From Ensifer sp. IC3342 (GTDB lineage: Bacteria > Pseudomonadota > Alphaproteobacteria > Rhizobiales > Rhizobiaceae): 64,000 nucleotides of DNA. Location: positions 248,001 through 312,000 of the forward strand of contig NZ_JADYVE010000006.1 of assembly GCF_020193655.1 (NCBI RefSeq), in the 5' to 3' direction. Positions 36,504-44,877 of the stretch are shown here, in pieces. Positions within the stretch are counted from its first letter, which is position 1; every line of letters begins with the position of its first letter. Position numbers and translations under genes: made by a program. Under the pieces are notes generated by a model, which saw only the letters and a list, made by a program, of their open reading frames with translations, was not told where the DNA came from and made no database searches.

Positions 36504-37262
36504 ATGAAAAAATCTGTAATTGCGATCATGGCCGCACTGTCGTGCGGCACACCGGCGTTTGCCGCCGATCTCTATGTCGAGGATCCGGCACCAGTTGTCG
36601 TGCCTGGTGGCTGGTATCTGCGCGGCCATCTCGGCATGAGCAACCAGCGACTCGGCAGCATGAATCACGAGTTGATGGACGACGTTGCCGTTCATGATTT
36701 CCTGGACGATGGCAGCTTCGACAGCGCGCCGCTGGCGGGCGGCGGTATCGGTTATCAGTTCAACGACTGGCTCCGCCTCGATGGTATCGTCGAATATCGC
36801 GGCAAGGCGGATTTCACCGCCCTCGACCGCTATGACGGCGACGGCGACGGAATATGGGACGGAACCAACGATTATGACGGCGCCAAGTCGGAATGGTTGC
36901 TGATGGCCAACGCCTATGTCGACATCGGCGACTGGTACGGCGTCAAGCCCTATGTCGGGGCCGGCATCGGTGCTTCGCGCAACACGTTCTCGGGCTTCCG
37001 CGACATCAACGTGCCGACGGTAGGCGTCGCCTATGCCGACGAAGATTCGACCTGGAACTTCGCCTGGGCGCTGCACGCCGGCGTCGCTTACCAGGCGACC
37101 GAGCGACTGGCGATCGATTTCGGCTACAGCTACGTCAATCTCGGCGACGCTAAGACCGACAATATCCGCAGCTACGACGACACCGTAAATAACGCCCCGA
37201 TGAATTTCGACGACATCACCTCGCACGACTTCAAACTGGGTATGCGCTACGCGCTGCAATAG
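36504..37262 (+). CDS. Outer membrane beta-barrel protein (Omp25/Omp31-like)
   Basis: The 252-residue product has a signal peptide (KKSVIAIMAALSCGTPAFAA) followed by LYVEDPAP and an eight-strand porin-like barrel: WYLRGHLGMSNQ, GGGIGYQFNDWLRLDGIVEYRG, VKPYVGAGIGAS, WALHAGVAYQATERLAIDFGYSYVNLG and a terminal KLGMRYALQ ending in an aromatic-adjacent residue. The alternating pattern is typical of the Omp25/RopB-like barrels of Rhizobiales. An Asp/Gly-rich loop (RYDGDGDGIWDGTNDYDG) may bind calcium. A perfect CtrA box precedes it. Confidence 0.87.
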   Translation: MKKSVIAIMAALSCGTPAFAADLYVEDPAPVVVPGGWYLRGHLGMSNQRLGSMNHELMDDVAVHDFLDDGSFDSAPLAGGGIGYQFNDWLRLDGIVEYRGKADFTALDRYDGDGDGIWDGTNDYDGAKSEWLLMANAYVDIGDWYGVKPYVGAGIGASRNTFSGFRDINVPTVGVAYADEDSTWNFAWALHAGVAYQATERLAIDFGYSYVNLGDAKTDNIRSYDDTVNNAPMNFDDITSHDFKLGMRYALQ

Positions 37263-37289
37263 CGCGGACCGTAGAGTCGGACCTTTGTT

Positions 37290-37313
37290 CGGGGCCGTCA
37301 CGCGGCCCCTTTC
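37290..37313 (+). terminator. Weak terminator after the first outer membrane protein
   Basis: GGGGCCG-n-CGGCCCC stem with a short TTT tail, between the barrel gene and the next gene; may only attenuate. Confidence 0.5.
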
Positions 37314-37335
37314 GACCGCATTTAAAACACAACAG

Positions 37336-38091
37336 ATGAAGACGCTTGCGACCTGCTTCTTTTTCCTCTTCGCCACACTCGCGCATGCTGGGTCGGCCCC
37401 GCAGTTCGCTTTGGCCGACCCGAACGACATCGTCGCGCAATCGTTCCTTCCCGGGCATGATTTCGAAGTCGGAATGACCCTCTCCGAGGTCGAAGCGGTC
37501 ATTTCACGGAAATACGCGCACTGGCAGAAGACGGAAAATCGCGAAGCGGTAAAAGCGAAGCAGGACGCGGCATCCGCAACGTACACCGAATCGATATCGC
37601 TGGAGTCGCGCGGTCGGTCGCCGCTTTCCGATGTCTATCGGCTCGATTTTACCTCACCACTGTCGGGCGGTGTCCTCTACAGCATCATACGCGACGTCAA
37701 ATTCTCGCATCTGCCGAAGGATCGCCTCGCTTCCGACGAATGGCAGAAGACGATTGCGAGATACTGGGGAAAGCCATATGCGGCCGTTGGGCCGGATCGC
37801 GACAATCTCGCTCAGGCCATCTTTTTCTTCAACGGCGCCGGTGTTGCCACGGCTCGGGACAAGGGCTTCTGCACGACCATATTCGGGGAAATGGGCGCGA
37901 TCTCGCGAAATGCCTCCGACGACGTCGAGGAAGTGATTGCCGGGATCGAAAGAGAGGGATGTCACTTCTTCACAGAGGCAAGGGCAATCGTGGGCGAACG
38001 CGGTTTGCTCGTGCGAACCGCATCACGGCGCACCGATATGCTTTCCTATGCGCGGGACTTGGCAGCGCGCGCATCGCGGGTCGACCGGTGA
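37336..38091 (+). CDS. Secreted protein of unknown function
   Basis: The 251-residue product has a signal peptide (TLATCFFFLFATLAHAGSA), so it is probably periplasmic. A segment FEVGMTLSEVEAVISRKYAHWQ recalls the GMTxxEV turn of small SmpA/BamE-like domains, but the rest does not match well. Two Cys residues (KGFCTTIFGE and REGCHFF) about 50 residues apart could form a disulfide. I recognise no family. It lies between two outer membrane barrel genes, which may only reflect a local envelope cluster. Confidence 0.7.
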   Translation: MKTLATCFFFLFATLAHAGSAPQFALADPNDIVAQSFLPGHDFEVGMTLSEVEAVISRKYAHWQKTENREAVKAKQDAASATYTESISLESRGRSPLSDVYRLDFTSPLSGGVLYSIIRDVKFSHLPKDRLASDEWQKTIARYWGKPYAAVGPDRDNLAQAIFFFNGAGVATARDKGFCTTIFGEMGAISRNASDDVEEVIAGIEREGCHFFTEARAIVGERGLLVRTASRRTDMLSYARDLAARASRVDR

Positions 38092-38204
38092 GAAGGCGTG
38101 ATCACGTTACCGTTTTAACGGGTCTTCCGAATGCTTTGCCGAACATCGCCGTCAACGCAGCCGTCACCGTGCGGGATTCCCTAATTTTTCGTCAAACAAC
38201 ATGC

Positions 38205-38220
38205 TTAACCGCTGGTTAAC
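38205..38220. promoter_or_regulatory. Perfect CtrA box upstream of the second outer membrane protein
   Basis: TTAA-CCGCTGG-TTAAC matches TTAA-N7-TTAAC exactly, 76 bp before the start at 38297. An extra AGTTAACG follows 15 bp downstream. Confidence 0.72.
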
Positions 38221-38296
38221 TTGTCCCTGCCAATAGTTAACGCAGGTCCGGCCGGCACGGCGGTCGTTCCGACGGCGCTGACGAAAGGGCATACCG

Positions 38297-39145
38297 ATGG
38301 ACTGGCGGCACGGGATCTGCGGGATCGCACTTGGCGCTGGTCTGGGCGCTGGTCTCTTGGCGTCCGGTGCGGCATATGCAGCCGACGACGAATTGCTCGA
38401 CGCGCCGGAGATCACCATTTCCCCCGAAGGAAGCGATGTCAGCGGTCTCTATTTGCGCGGCGACATCGGCTATGCACCGTGGCGCGAAGAGGGCGACCCC
38501 TCCTATCGCACCTTCGACCCCGGAACGAACAGCTATAACACTGTCCCGTTCGACAATGCCCGCTTCGCCAAGCCGATCTCCGGGACGATCGGCATCGGCT
38601 ATCGGTTTAACGACGTCGTGCGCGCCGACATTACGGCGGAATATTTCGAAGGTCGGTTCGACGGTTCGTCGCTGTCAGCCTCTCCCTGCGCGGGCCAGGG
38701 CGCCGGGACGTCATGCGCGTTTTCGCATGACGCCAATTTCTCCGCGCTCGGCCTCATGGCGAACGGCTATGTCGACCTGGCGACGCTCGCCGGATTCACG
38801 CCTTATCTCGGCGCGGGCATCGGCGCCACCAACATCAACTGGAACACGGTCCGCGAGACGGCGACCTGCCTTCCCGGCGGCGGCGCCTGCGCCGGTGGCG
38901 CAGGTGCCACGTCCTATGAGGGAGAGGACAGCTGGCGCTTCACCTACGCCCTCATGGCCGGTGTCTCCTACGACATCACCGACCGGCTGAAACTCGATCT
39001 CGGCTATCGTTATTCCCGCATAGCGGATGGCGGCATGTTTGGCTTCGGGGCCGAGGCACTTGCCGGCGCCCGTGGTGCCAAGGGCCACGACGACGGCCTG
39101 TCACGCCATGAGATCCGCGCAGGCCTGCGCTTCGCGCTCTGGTAA
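38297..39145 (+). CDS. Outer membrane beta-barrel protein
   Basis: The 282-residue product has a signal peptide (GIALGAGLGAGLLASGAAYAA) and barrel strands similar to those of the protein at 36504: GLYLRGDIGYAPW, SGTIGIGYRFNDVVRADITAEYF, GLMANGYVDLATLAGFTPYLGAGIGA, YALMAGVSYDITDRLKLDLGYRYSRIA and a C-terminal RAGLRFALW ending in Trp, the normal BAM signal. Two loops contain paired Cys residues (SPCAGQGAGTSC and ATCLPGGGACAGG), probably disulfides. Probably a paralogue of the upstream barrel. It shares the CtrA-box arrangement. Confidence 0.86.
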   Translation: MDWRHGICGIALGAGLGAGLLASGAAYAADDELLDAPEITISPEGSDVSGLYLRGDIGYAPWREEGDPSYRTFDPGTNSYNTVPFDNARFAKPISGTIGIGYRFNDVVRADITAEYFEGRFDGSSLSASPCAGQGAGTSCAFSHDANFSALGLMANGYVDLATLAGFTPYLGAGIGATNINWNTVRETATCLPGGGACAGGAGATSYEGEDSWRFTYALMAGVSYDITDRLKLDLGYRYSRIADGGMFGFGAEALAGARGAKGHDDGLSRHEIRAGLRFALW

Positions 39146-39206
39146 CAATCGTTGTCCGAAGTTTGCCGGGAACGCCAAAAATTTTTTCAAAAGCGACGCA
39201 AGCCGC

Positions 39207-39235
39207 TTGACTTCCTCTCGGACCCACAATATTCC
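39207..39235 (+). promoter_or_regulatory. serC promoter candidate
   Basis: TTGACT (39207-39212) and TATTCC (39230-39235) are separated by 17 bp. Transcription would start near 39242, at the start of the structured leader. Confidence 0.5.
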
Positions 39236-39288
39236 CGACGGCGGGACACCCCTCCCCAACGAGGGGCTTCTATCTGAGAGGATAGCAT
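39236..39288 (+). ncRNA. serC leader RNA motif (candidate)
   Basis: Two short hairpins directly precede the serC start: CCCCT-CCCCAACG-AGGGG and CTATC-TGAGAG-GATAG. An alphaproteobacterial serC motif with this position is known from comparative genomics, with no established ligand. The second stem overlaps the Shine-Dalgarno region (GAGAGGA), so folding could limit translation. Identification rests on position and structure. Confidence 0.55.
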
Positions 39289-39289
39289 T

Positions 39290-40468
39290 ATGACGAAGCC
39301 TGCCAAGCCGGACGTGCGTCCGGAAAATACCCATTTTTCTTCTGGCCCCTGCGCGAAGCGCCCTGGTTGGACGCTCGACGCTCTCTCCGATGCCGCACTC
39401 GGTCGCTCGCACCGAGCCAAGATCGGTAAGACCAAGCTCAAGCAGGCCATTGATCTTACCCGTGAAATTCTTGAAGTGCCGGCCGACTACCGCATCGGTA
39501 TCGTGCCCGCTTCCGATACCGGCGCGGTCGAAATGGCGCTGTGGTCGCTGCTCGGCGCCCGTGGCGTCGATATGCTTGCCTGGGAAAGCTTCGGTGCCGG
39601 CTGGGTGACCGACGTGGTCAAGCAGCTGAAGCTTGCCGATGTTCGCAAGTTCGAAGCCGGCTATGGCGATCTGCCGGATCTCGCTAAGGTCGATTTCGAC
39701 CGCGATGTCGTCTTCACCTGGAATGGCACCACTTCGGGCGTGCGCGTGCCGAATGCCGATTTCATCCCCGCGGACCGCAAGGGGCTGACGATCTGCGACG
39801 CGACCTCCGCCGCCTTTGCTCAGGATCTCGACTTCGCCAAGCTCGACGTCGTCACCTTCTCCTGGCAGAAGGTGCTCGGCGGTGAGGGGGCTCATGGCGT
39901 CCTCATTCTTTCACCGCGTGCAGCCGAACGGCTGCTCACCTATGCACCGGCATGGCCGCTGCCGAAGATCTTCCGCCTGACCAGCGGCGGCAAGCTGATC
40001 GAGGGCATCTTTGCCGGCGAAACAATCAATACGCCGTCGATGCTCTGCGTCGAAGACTATATCGACGCGCTCCTTTGGGCGAAGTCGGTTGGCGGCCTCA
40101 AGGGGCTGATTGCCAGGGCAGACGCCAATGCCGACGTGATCCATCGGTTCGTTGACGCGAACGCATGGATTGCCAATCTGGCGACCAAGGCGGAAACGCG
40201 CTCCAACACGTCCGTCTGCCTCAAGATCCTCGACAAGGACGTGCTCGCCCTCGATGCCGATGGCCAGGCTGCCTTCGCGAAGGGTGTCGTTGCCCTGCTC
40301 GAAAAGGAAGGCGTCGCCTACGACATCGGCCATTATCGCGATGCGCCCTCCGGTCTGCGGATCTGGGCCGGTGCCACCATCGAGGCTTCCGATATGGAAG
40401 CGCTGATGCCGTGGCTCACCTGGGCTTTCGAGACCCAGAAGGCGACGCTGTCGCAGGCCGCTGCCTGA
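39290..40468 (+). CDS. serC: Phosphoserine aminotransferase SerC
   Basis: SerC is a PLP enzyme making O-phosphoserine from 3-phosphohydroxypyruvate, the second step of serine synthesis. The 392-residue product carries [15 protein letters not shown] at the start, the [13 protein letters not shown] region, [14 protein letters not shown] and the PLP lysine in [15 protein letters not shown]. It is the alphaproteobacterial type, longer than E. coli SerC. It is followed after 80 bp by serA, so both serine enzymes form an operon under the leader motif. Confidence 0.96.
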   Translation: MTKPAKPDVRPENTHFSSGPCAKRPGWTLDALSDAALGRSHRAKIGKTKLKQAIDLTREILEVPADYRIGIVPASDTGAVEMALWSLLGARGVDMLAWESFGAGWVTDVVKQLKLADVRKFEAGYGDLPDLAKVDFDRDVVFTWNGTTSGVRVPNADFIPADRKGLTICDATSAAFAQDLDFAKLDVVTFSWQKVLGGEGAHGVLILSPRAAERLLTYAPAWPLPKIFRLTSGGKLIEGIFAGETINTPSMLCVEDYIDALLWAKSVGGLKGLIARADANADVIHRFVDANAWIANLATKAETRSNTSVCLKILDKDVLALDADGQAAFAKGVVALLEKEGVAYDIGHYRDAPSGLRIWAGATIEASDMEALMPWLTWAFETQKATLSQAAA

Positions 40469-40548
40469 TCTAAGCGATAAGCTTCGCTCGCCAACGAGCG
40501 AAGCCAATCCCGCATCCCTTTCAGAACTGATTCCTAAGGAGGCCTCTC

Positions 40549-42144
40549 ATGGCACCTCGCGTTCTCGTATCCGATGAACTGTCGGAAACCGCCGTCCAGA
40601 TCTTCCGCGACCGCGGCGTTGAAGTGGATTTCCAGCCGAAGCTCGGCAAGGACAAGGAAAAGCTCGCTGAGATCATCGGCAACTACGACGGCCTCGCCAT
40701 CCGCTCCGCCACCAAGGTGACGGAGAAGCTGATCGCTGCGGCAACCAATCTCAAGGTCGTCGGCCGCGCCGGCATCGGCGTGGACAATGTCGACATCCCG
40801 GCTGCTTCTCGCCGCGGTATCATCGTCATGAACACGCCCTTCGGCAACTCGATCACCACGGCCGAGCATGCAATCGCGCTGATGTTTGCCGTCGCCCGGC
40901 AGCTTCCTGCAGCCGACGGTTCCACTCAGGCCGGCAAGTGGGAAAAATCGAAGTTCATGGGCGTCGAGATCACCGGCAAGGTGCTCGGCGTCATCGGCGC
41001 CGGCAATATCGGCTCGATCGTCTGCGCCCGCGCCATCGGCCTGAAGATGCACGTCATCGCCTATGATCCGTTCCTGTCGAAGGAGCGCGCCGAGGAGATG
41101 GGCGTCGTCAAGGTCGAGCTCGACGAGCTTTTTGCGCGGGCGGATTTCATCACCCTTCACGTGCCGCTGACCGACAAGACCCGCAACATCATCGACGCAG
41201 AGGCAATCGCCAAGATGAAGCCGGGCGTGCGCATCATCAACTGCGCCCGGGGCGGTCTCGTCGTTGAAAGCGCTCTTGCCGAGGCGCTGAAGTCCGGTCA
41301 TGTCGCCGGCGCCGGCTTCGATGTCTTCGAAGTGGAGCCCGCCACCGAAAGTCCGCTCTTCGGTCTGCCGAACGTCGTCTGCACGCCGCATCTCGGCGCG
41401 TCCACGACCGAAGCGCAGGAGAACGTGGCGCTGCAGGTTGCAGAGCAAATGTCCGACTACCTGGTCAATGGCGCCGTCTCGAACGCCATCAACATGCCGT
41501 CGATCACTGCCGAGGAAGCGCCGATCCTCAAGCCCTTCATCCGGCTTGCCGACGTTCTCGGCGCCTTTGTCGGCCAGGTCACGGAAAGCGCGATCAAGGA
41601 AATCGAAATCCTCTATGACGGCTCCACGGCGGCCATGAACACCAAGGCGCTGACGAGCGCAGTTCTCGCCGGCCTGATCCGCCCGCAGGTGGCGGATGTC
41701 AACATGGTGTCTGCGCCGGTCATGATCAAGGAAAAGGGCGTGATCCTTTCCGAAGTGAAGCGCGATAAATCCGGCGTCTTCGACGGCTATATCAAGCTGA
41801 CGGTGACAACGGCGAATCAGACCCGTTCGGTCGCCGGTACGGTCTTCTCCGACGGCAAGCCGCGCTTCATCCAGATCAAGGGCATCAATCTCGACGCCGA
41901 TGTCGGCAAGCACATGGTTTATCTGACCAACACCGACGTCCCCGGCATGATCGGGTTCATCGGCACGACGCTCGGTGACGCCGGCGTCAACATCGCCAAC
42001 TTCCAACTCGGCCGCGAGAAGGAAGGCGGCGATGCCATCGCGCTGCTTTATGTCGACGGTCCTGTCTCGGAGAAGGTGCTCGACAAGCTGCGCGCGAATG
42101 CGGCCATCCGCCAGGCGAAGCAGCTGGTGTTCAGCATCGAGTAA
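40549..42144 (+). CDS. serA: D-3-phosphoglycerate dehydrogenase SerA
   Basis: SerA oxidises 3-phosphoglycerate with NAD as the first step of serine synthesis. The 531-residue long-form product has the catalytic Arg in GRAGIGVDNVD, GVIGAGNIGSIV (NAD site), NCARGGLVVE, the Glu and the His in PHLGASTTEAQE. An intervening ASB domain (about 320-450) and a C-terminal ACT domain (HMVYLTNTDVPGMIGFIG, ending REKEGGDAIALLYVDGP) are present; ACT domains bind serine for feedback control. The ATG follows AAGGAGG. Confidence 0.97.
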   Translation: MAPRVLVSDELSETAVQIFRDRGVEVDFQPKLGKDKEKLAEIIGNYDGLAIRSATKVTEKLIAAATNLKVVGRAGIGVDNVDIPAASRRGIIVMNTPFGNSITTAEHAIALMFAVARQLPAADGSTQAGKWEKSKFMGVEITGKVLGVIGAGNIGSIVCARAIGLKMHVIAYDPFLSKERAEEMGVVKVELDELFARADFITLHVPLTDKTRNIIDAEAIAKMKPGVRIINCARGGLVVESALAEALKSGHVAGAGFDVFEVEPATESPLFGLPNVVCTPHLGASTTEAQENVALQVAEQMSDYLVNGAVSNAINMPSITAEEAPILKPFIRLADVLGAFVGQVTESAIKEIEILYDGSTAAMNTKALTSAVLAGLIRPQVADVNMVSAPVMIKEKGVILSEVKRDKSGVFDGYIKLTVTTANQTRSVAGTVFSDGKPRFIQIKGINLDADVGKHMVYLTNTDVPGMIGFIGTTLGDAGVNIANFQLGREKEGGDAIALLYVDGPVSEKVLDKLRANAAIRQAKQLVFSIE

Positions 42145-42177
42145 GCGGCACGCGCCGGAGCATTGAACTGACTGGAA

Positions 42178-42214
42178 CGCGCCGGAACGATCGCCGGCGC
42201 GTTTTTCTTTTTTG
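42178..42214 (+). terminator. Terminator after serA
   Basis: ACGCGCCGG-n-CCGGCGCGT stem followed by TTTTCTTTTTT. Could also serve the convergent DMT gene. Confidence 0.85.
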
Positions 42215-42301
42215 GGGATTTGAAACGCCGCGGAACACCTCTGCCGTGCCGGCGGTGGATGAGGGGGGTGGCCGGAGCAACGCGTCGCTTGGCGCCCTTA
42301 A

Positions 42302-42415
42302 AGCGTTACAGCGCCGTACGTCCTTAAGGACGCACAAAGGTCGCTGTAACTCTTTGAATCTACGCATCGTGCTTTCCGAAAATCGGGTCCAATTTTCGGG
42401 CCGATGCGCTAGCGT
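42302..42415. repeat. Mosaic repeat with alternative second palindrome, copy 7
   Basis: The first palindrome is the usual type (TTACAGCGCCGTACGTCCTT, AAGGACGCACAAAGGTCGCTG). The second is replaced by GCATCGTGCTTTCCGAAAATC and GATTTTCGGGCCGATGC-like arms. It is nearly identical to copy 11 at 50950-51059. Confidence 0.85.
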
Positions 42416-42416
42416 C

Positions 42417-43322
42417 TCAGCGCGGTCGTTTTGGGCGGCCGCGTTCCGCGATGGCAATGCCGCCAAGTACCAGCAGCAACGCCACAAGGTGAAAGGGATG
42501 AAAGGTCTCGCCGACGAGAAGCACCGAAAGAAGCGTTCCGAAAACCGGGATGGCGTTGATGAACAGCCCGGCGCGATTGGCGCCGATCATTTCCACGCCA
42601 CGCACGTATAGGACCTGCGACATCAGCGACGGGAAGATCGCAGCATAGATGACGATCGCCCAGCCGGTGGCATCGGGGACGATCGCGTTCCCGTTTGAGA
42701 ATTCCCAGATGAGGAGCGGAATGGCGCTCAGCAGCGCCCCGAAGGCCGGCGCCGCGATGAAGCTCTGCCAGTGCATGTTCGGCTTCCAGCGCAACGCGAC
42801 GGTATAGGCGGCATAGACGATACAGGCGAGGATCATCAGTGCGTCGCCGAAATTGAACTGCAACTGCAACAGGCTGGCGAGGTCGCCATGCGCGGCGGTG
42901 ATCAAGACTCCGATCAGCGTCACGGTGAAGCCGATGATCTGCGCGACCGACGCCCTCATGCGAAAGAGAACGAAGTTGAAGAGGAAGATAAGCATCGGAA
43001 TGCCAGCCTGCAGGATCACCGCGTTGATGGCGCTCGTATATTTCACGGCGGAATAGAGGAACGCATTGAACATCGTGAAGCCGACGGCTCCATAGGCCAG
43101 CAATTGCAGCCAGTGCTCACGGATCTTGTCCCAGTCGCGACGGATCTGCGGCGTCATCAATGCCAGAATGACGGCGAGCGCGACCATCCAACGCAGAGTC
43201 GTCAGCATCATCGGACTGACGTGCCCGACGGCCATCTTGCCCGCGACTGAATTGCCGCCCCAAAAAAGCGAAGTTATTGCGAGATAAAAATAGGCCCTGG
43301 CGTTCACGATGCTGCGATCCAT
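42417..43322 (-). CDS. DMT-superfamily (EamA) transporter
   Basis: The 301-residue product is an inner-membrane protein with ten predicted TM helices in two EamA repeats. The first repeat opens YFYLAITSLFWGGNSVAGKMAVG and the second ALMILACIVYAAYTVALRW, each ending near LLVLGG/LIGVLIT-type helices. EamA proteins export metabolites or amino acids, but the substrate is not predictable. An in-frame ATG 22 codons upstream (43388) is less likely than the ATG at 43322. The gene is divergent from purA and ends within a base of a mosaic repeat. Confidence 0.92.
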   Translation of the reverse strand: MDRSIVNARAYFYLAITSLFWGGNSVAGKMAVGHVSPMMLTTLRWMVALAVILALMTPQIRRDWDKIREHWLQLLAYGAVGFTMFNAFLYSAVKYTSAINAVILQAGIPMLIFLFNFVLFRMRASVAQIIGFTVTLIGVLITAAHGDLASLLQLQFNFGDALMILACIVYAAYTVALRWKPNMHWQSFIAAPAFGALLSAIPLLIWEFSNGNAIVPDATGWAIVIYAAIFPSLMSQVLYVRGVEMIGANRAGLFINAIPVFGTLLSVLLVGETFHPFHLVALLLVLGGIAIAERGRPKRPR

Positions 43323-43515
43323 GTGGGGACGGGGAAATGGAGTGCCGGAGAGGCGGGAGAGCAGCAGAGATATAGGCGCTAAATCCATCGCTTGTCATGC
43401 AAAAAGGGTGCCGTGCTGGTCACAACGGGGTCGCTTTCCGCAGGACAACACAGTATAGATGCGCGGGTTTCAGGATGGCGCAATCCCTTGTGCGCGCGCG
43501 AATAGGAAGAAAATT

Positions 43516-44814
43516 ATGACGAATGTCGTGGTGGTCGGGTCCCAGTGGGGCGACGAAGGCAAAGGCAAGATCGTGGATTGGCTCTCGGAGCGCGCTGACA
43601 TCGTCGTGCGATTCCAGGGCGGCCACAATGCCGGCCATACCCTGGTGATCGACGGCGTCAGCTACAAGCTGTCCCTTCTTCCTTCCGGCGTCGTTCGTCC
43701 CGGCAAGCTCGCCGTCATCGGCAACGGCGTCGTGATCGATCCCCATGCGCTGATTGCGGAAATGGACAAGCTCGCCAAGCAGGGCGTGAAGGTCACGCCG
43801 GACAATCTGCGTATCGCCGACAATGCGACGCTCATCCTGTCGCTGCACCGCGAGCTCGATGGATTCCGTGAGGATGCCGCCTCGAACAGCGGTACCAAGA
43901 TCGGCACGACGCGCCGGGGCATTGGCCCAGCGTACGAAGACAAGGTTGGCCGCCGCGCCATCCGCGTCATGGACCTTGGCGATCTCGATACTCTGCCGGC
44001 GAAGGTCGATCGGTTGCTGACGCACCATAACGCGCTGCGCCGCGGGTTGGGCGAGGCGGAGATCAGCCACAAGGCGATCATGGACGAACTCTCCTCCGTC
44101 GCTGAGCGGGTACTGCCGTTCATGGATACGGTCTGGCTGCTGCTCGACAAGGAGCGCCGCAAGGGCGCGCGCATCCTCTTCGAGGGTGCGCAGGGCACGC
44201 TGCTCGATATCGATCACGGAACCTATCCCTTCGTCACGTCATCGAACACGGTTGCCGGCCAGGCCGCCGCCGGTTCCGGCATGGGACCGGGATCGCTCGG
44301 CTATGTCCTCGGCATCACCAAGGCCTATACGACGCGCGTCGGCGAAGGACCGTTTCCGACCGAGCTAAACGATGAGATCGGCCAGTTCCTCGGCGAACGG
44401 GGCCATGAATTCGGGACCGTTACGGGGCGCAAGCGCCGCTGTGGCTGGTTCGACGCCGCGCTCGTGCGCCAATCGGTTGCCGCCAACGGCATCACCGGCA
44501 TTGCGCTCACCAAGCTCGACGTGCTCGATGGCTTGGACGAGTTGAAGATTTGCGTCGGTTATACTCTGGACGGACAGGAGCTTGACCACCTTCCGGCAAG
44601 TCAGGCGCAGCAAGCTTCGGTAAAGCCAGTCTATATTACGCTTGAAGGCTGGAAGGAATCGACGGTTGGTGCCCGCAGTTGGGCCGATCTTCCGGCACAA
44701 GCTATCAAGTATGTTCGACAGGTCGAGGAACTGATCGGCGCGCCGGTTGCACTTCTTTCGACGAGCCCGGAACGCGACGACACAATACTTGTGACGGATC
44801 CTTTTGAGGACTAG
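43516..44814 (+). CDS. purA: Adenylosuccinate synthetase PurA
   Basis: PurA condenses IMP and aspartate with GTP as the first committed step to AMP. The 432-residue product starts [23 protein letters not shown] with the P-loop-like GDEGKGK and catalytic Asp, then [10 protein letters not shown] (catalytic His), [33 protein letters not shown] and [18 protein letters not shown] residues. A longer ORF opens at 43459; the ATG at 43516 after AGGAAGAA is the family start. Confidence 0.98.
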   Translation: MTNVVVVGSQWGDEGKGKIVDWLSERADIVVRFQGGHNAGHTLVIDGVSYKLSLLPSGVVRPGKLAVIGNGVVIDPHALIAEMDKLAKQGVKVTPDNLRIADNATLILSLHRELDGFREDAASNSGTKIGTTRRGIGPAYEDKVGRRAIRVMDLGDLDTLPAKVDRLLTHHNALRRGLGEAEISHKAIMDELSSVAERVLPFMDTVWLLLDKERRKGARILFEGAQGTLLDIDHGTYPFVTSSNTVAGQAAAGSGMGPGSLGYVLGITKAYTTRVGEGPFPTELNDEIGQFLGERGHEFGTVTGRKRRCGWFDAALVRQSVAANGITGIALTKLDVLDGLDELKICVGYTLDGQELDHLPASQAQQASVKPVYITLEGWKESTVGARSWADLPAQAIKYVRQVEELIGAPVALLSTSPERDDTILVTDPFED

Positions 44815-44877
44815 TGTCGCGCAACGACAGTTGCGTCGTGATTGCGGGCGCACGCCTGGGAGTATGAGAAAGTTCTG

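Noticed and set aside
40534..42006. 490-codon minus-strand ORF opposite serA
   Set aside because: Mirror frame of serA with low-complexity Asp/His/Arg content, so not a gene.
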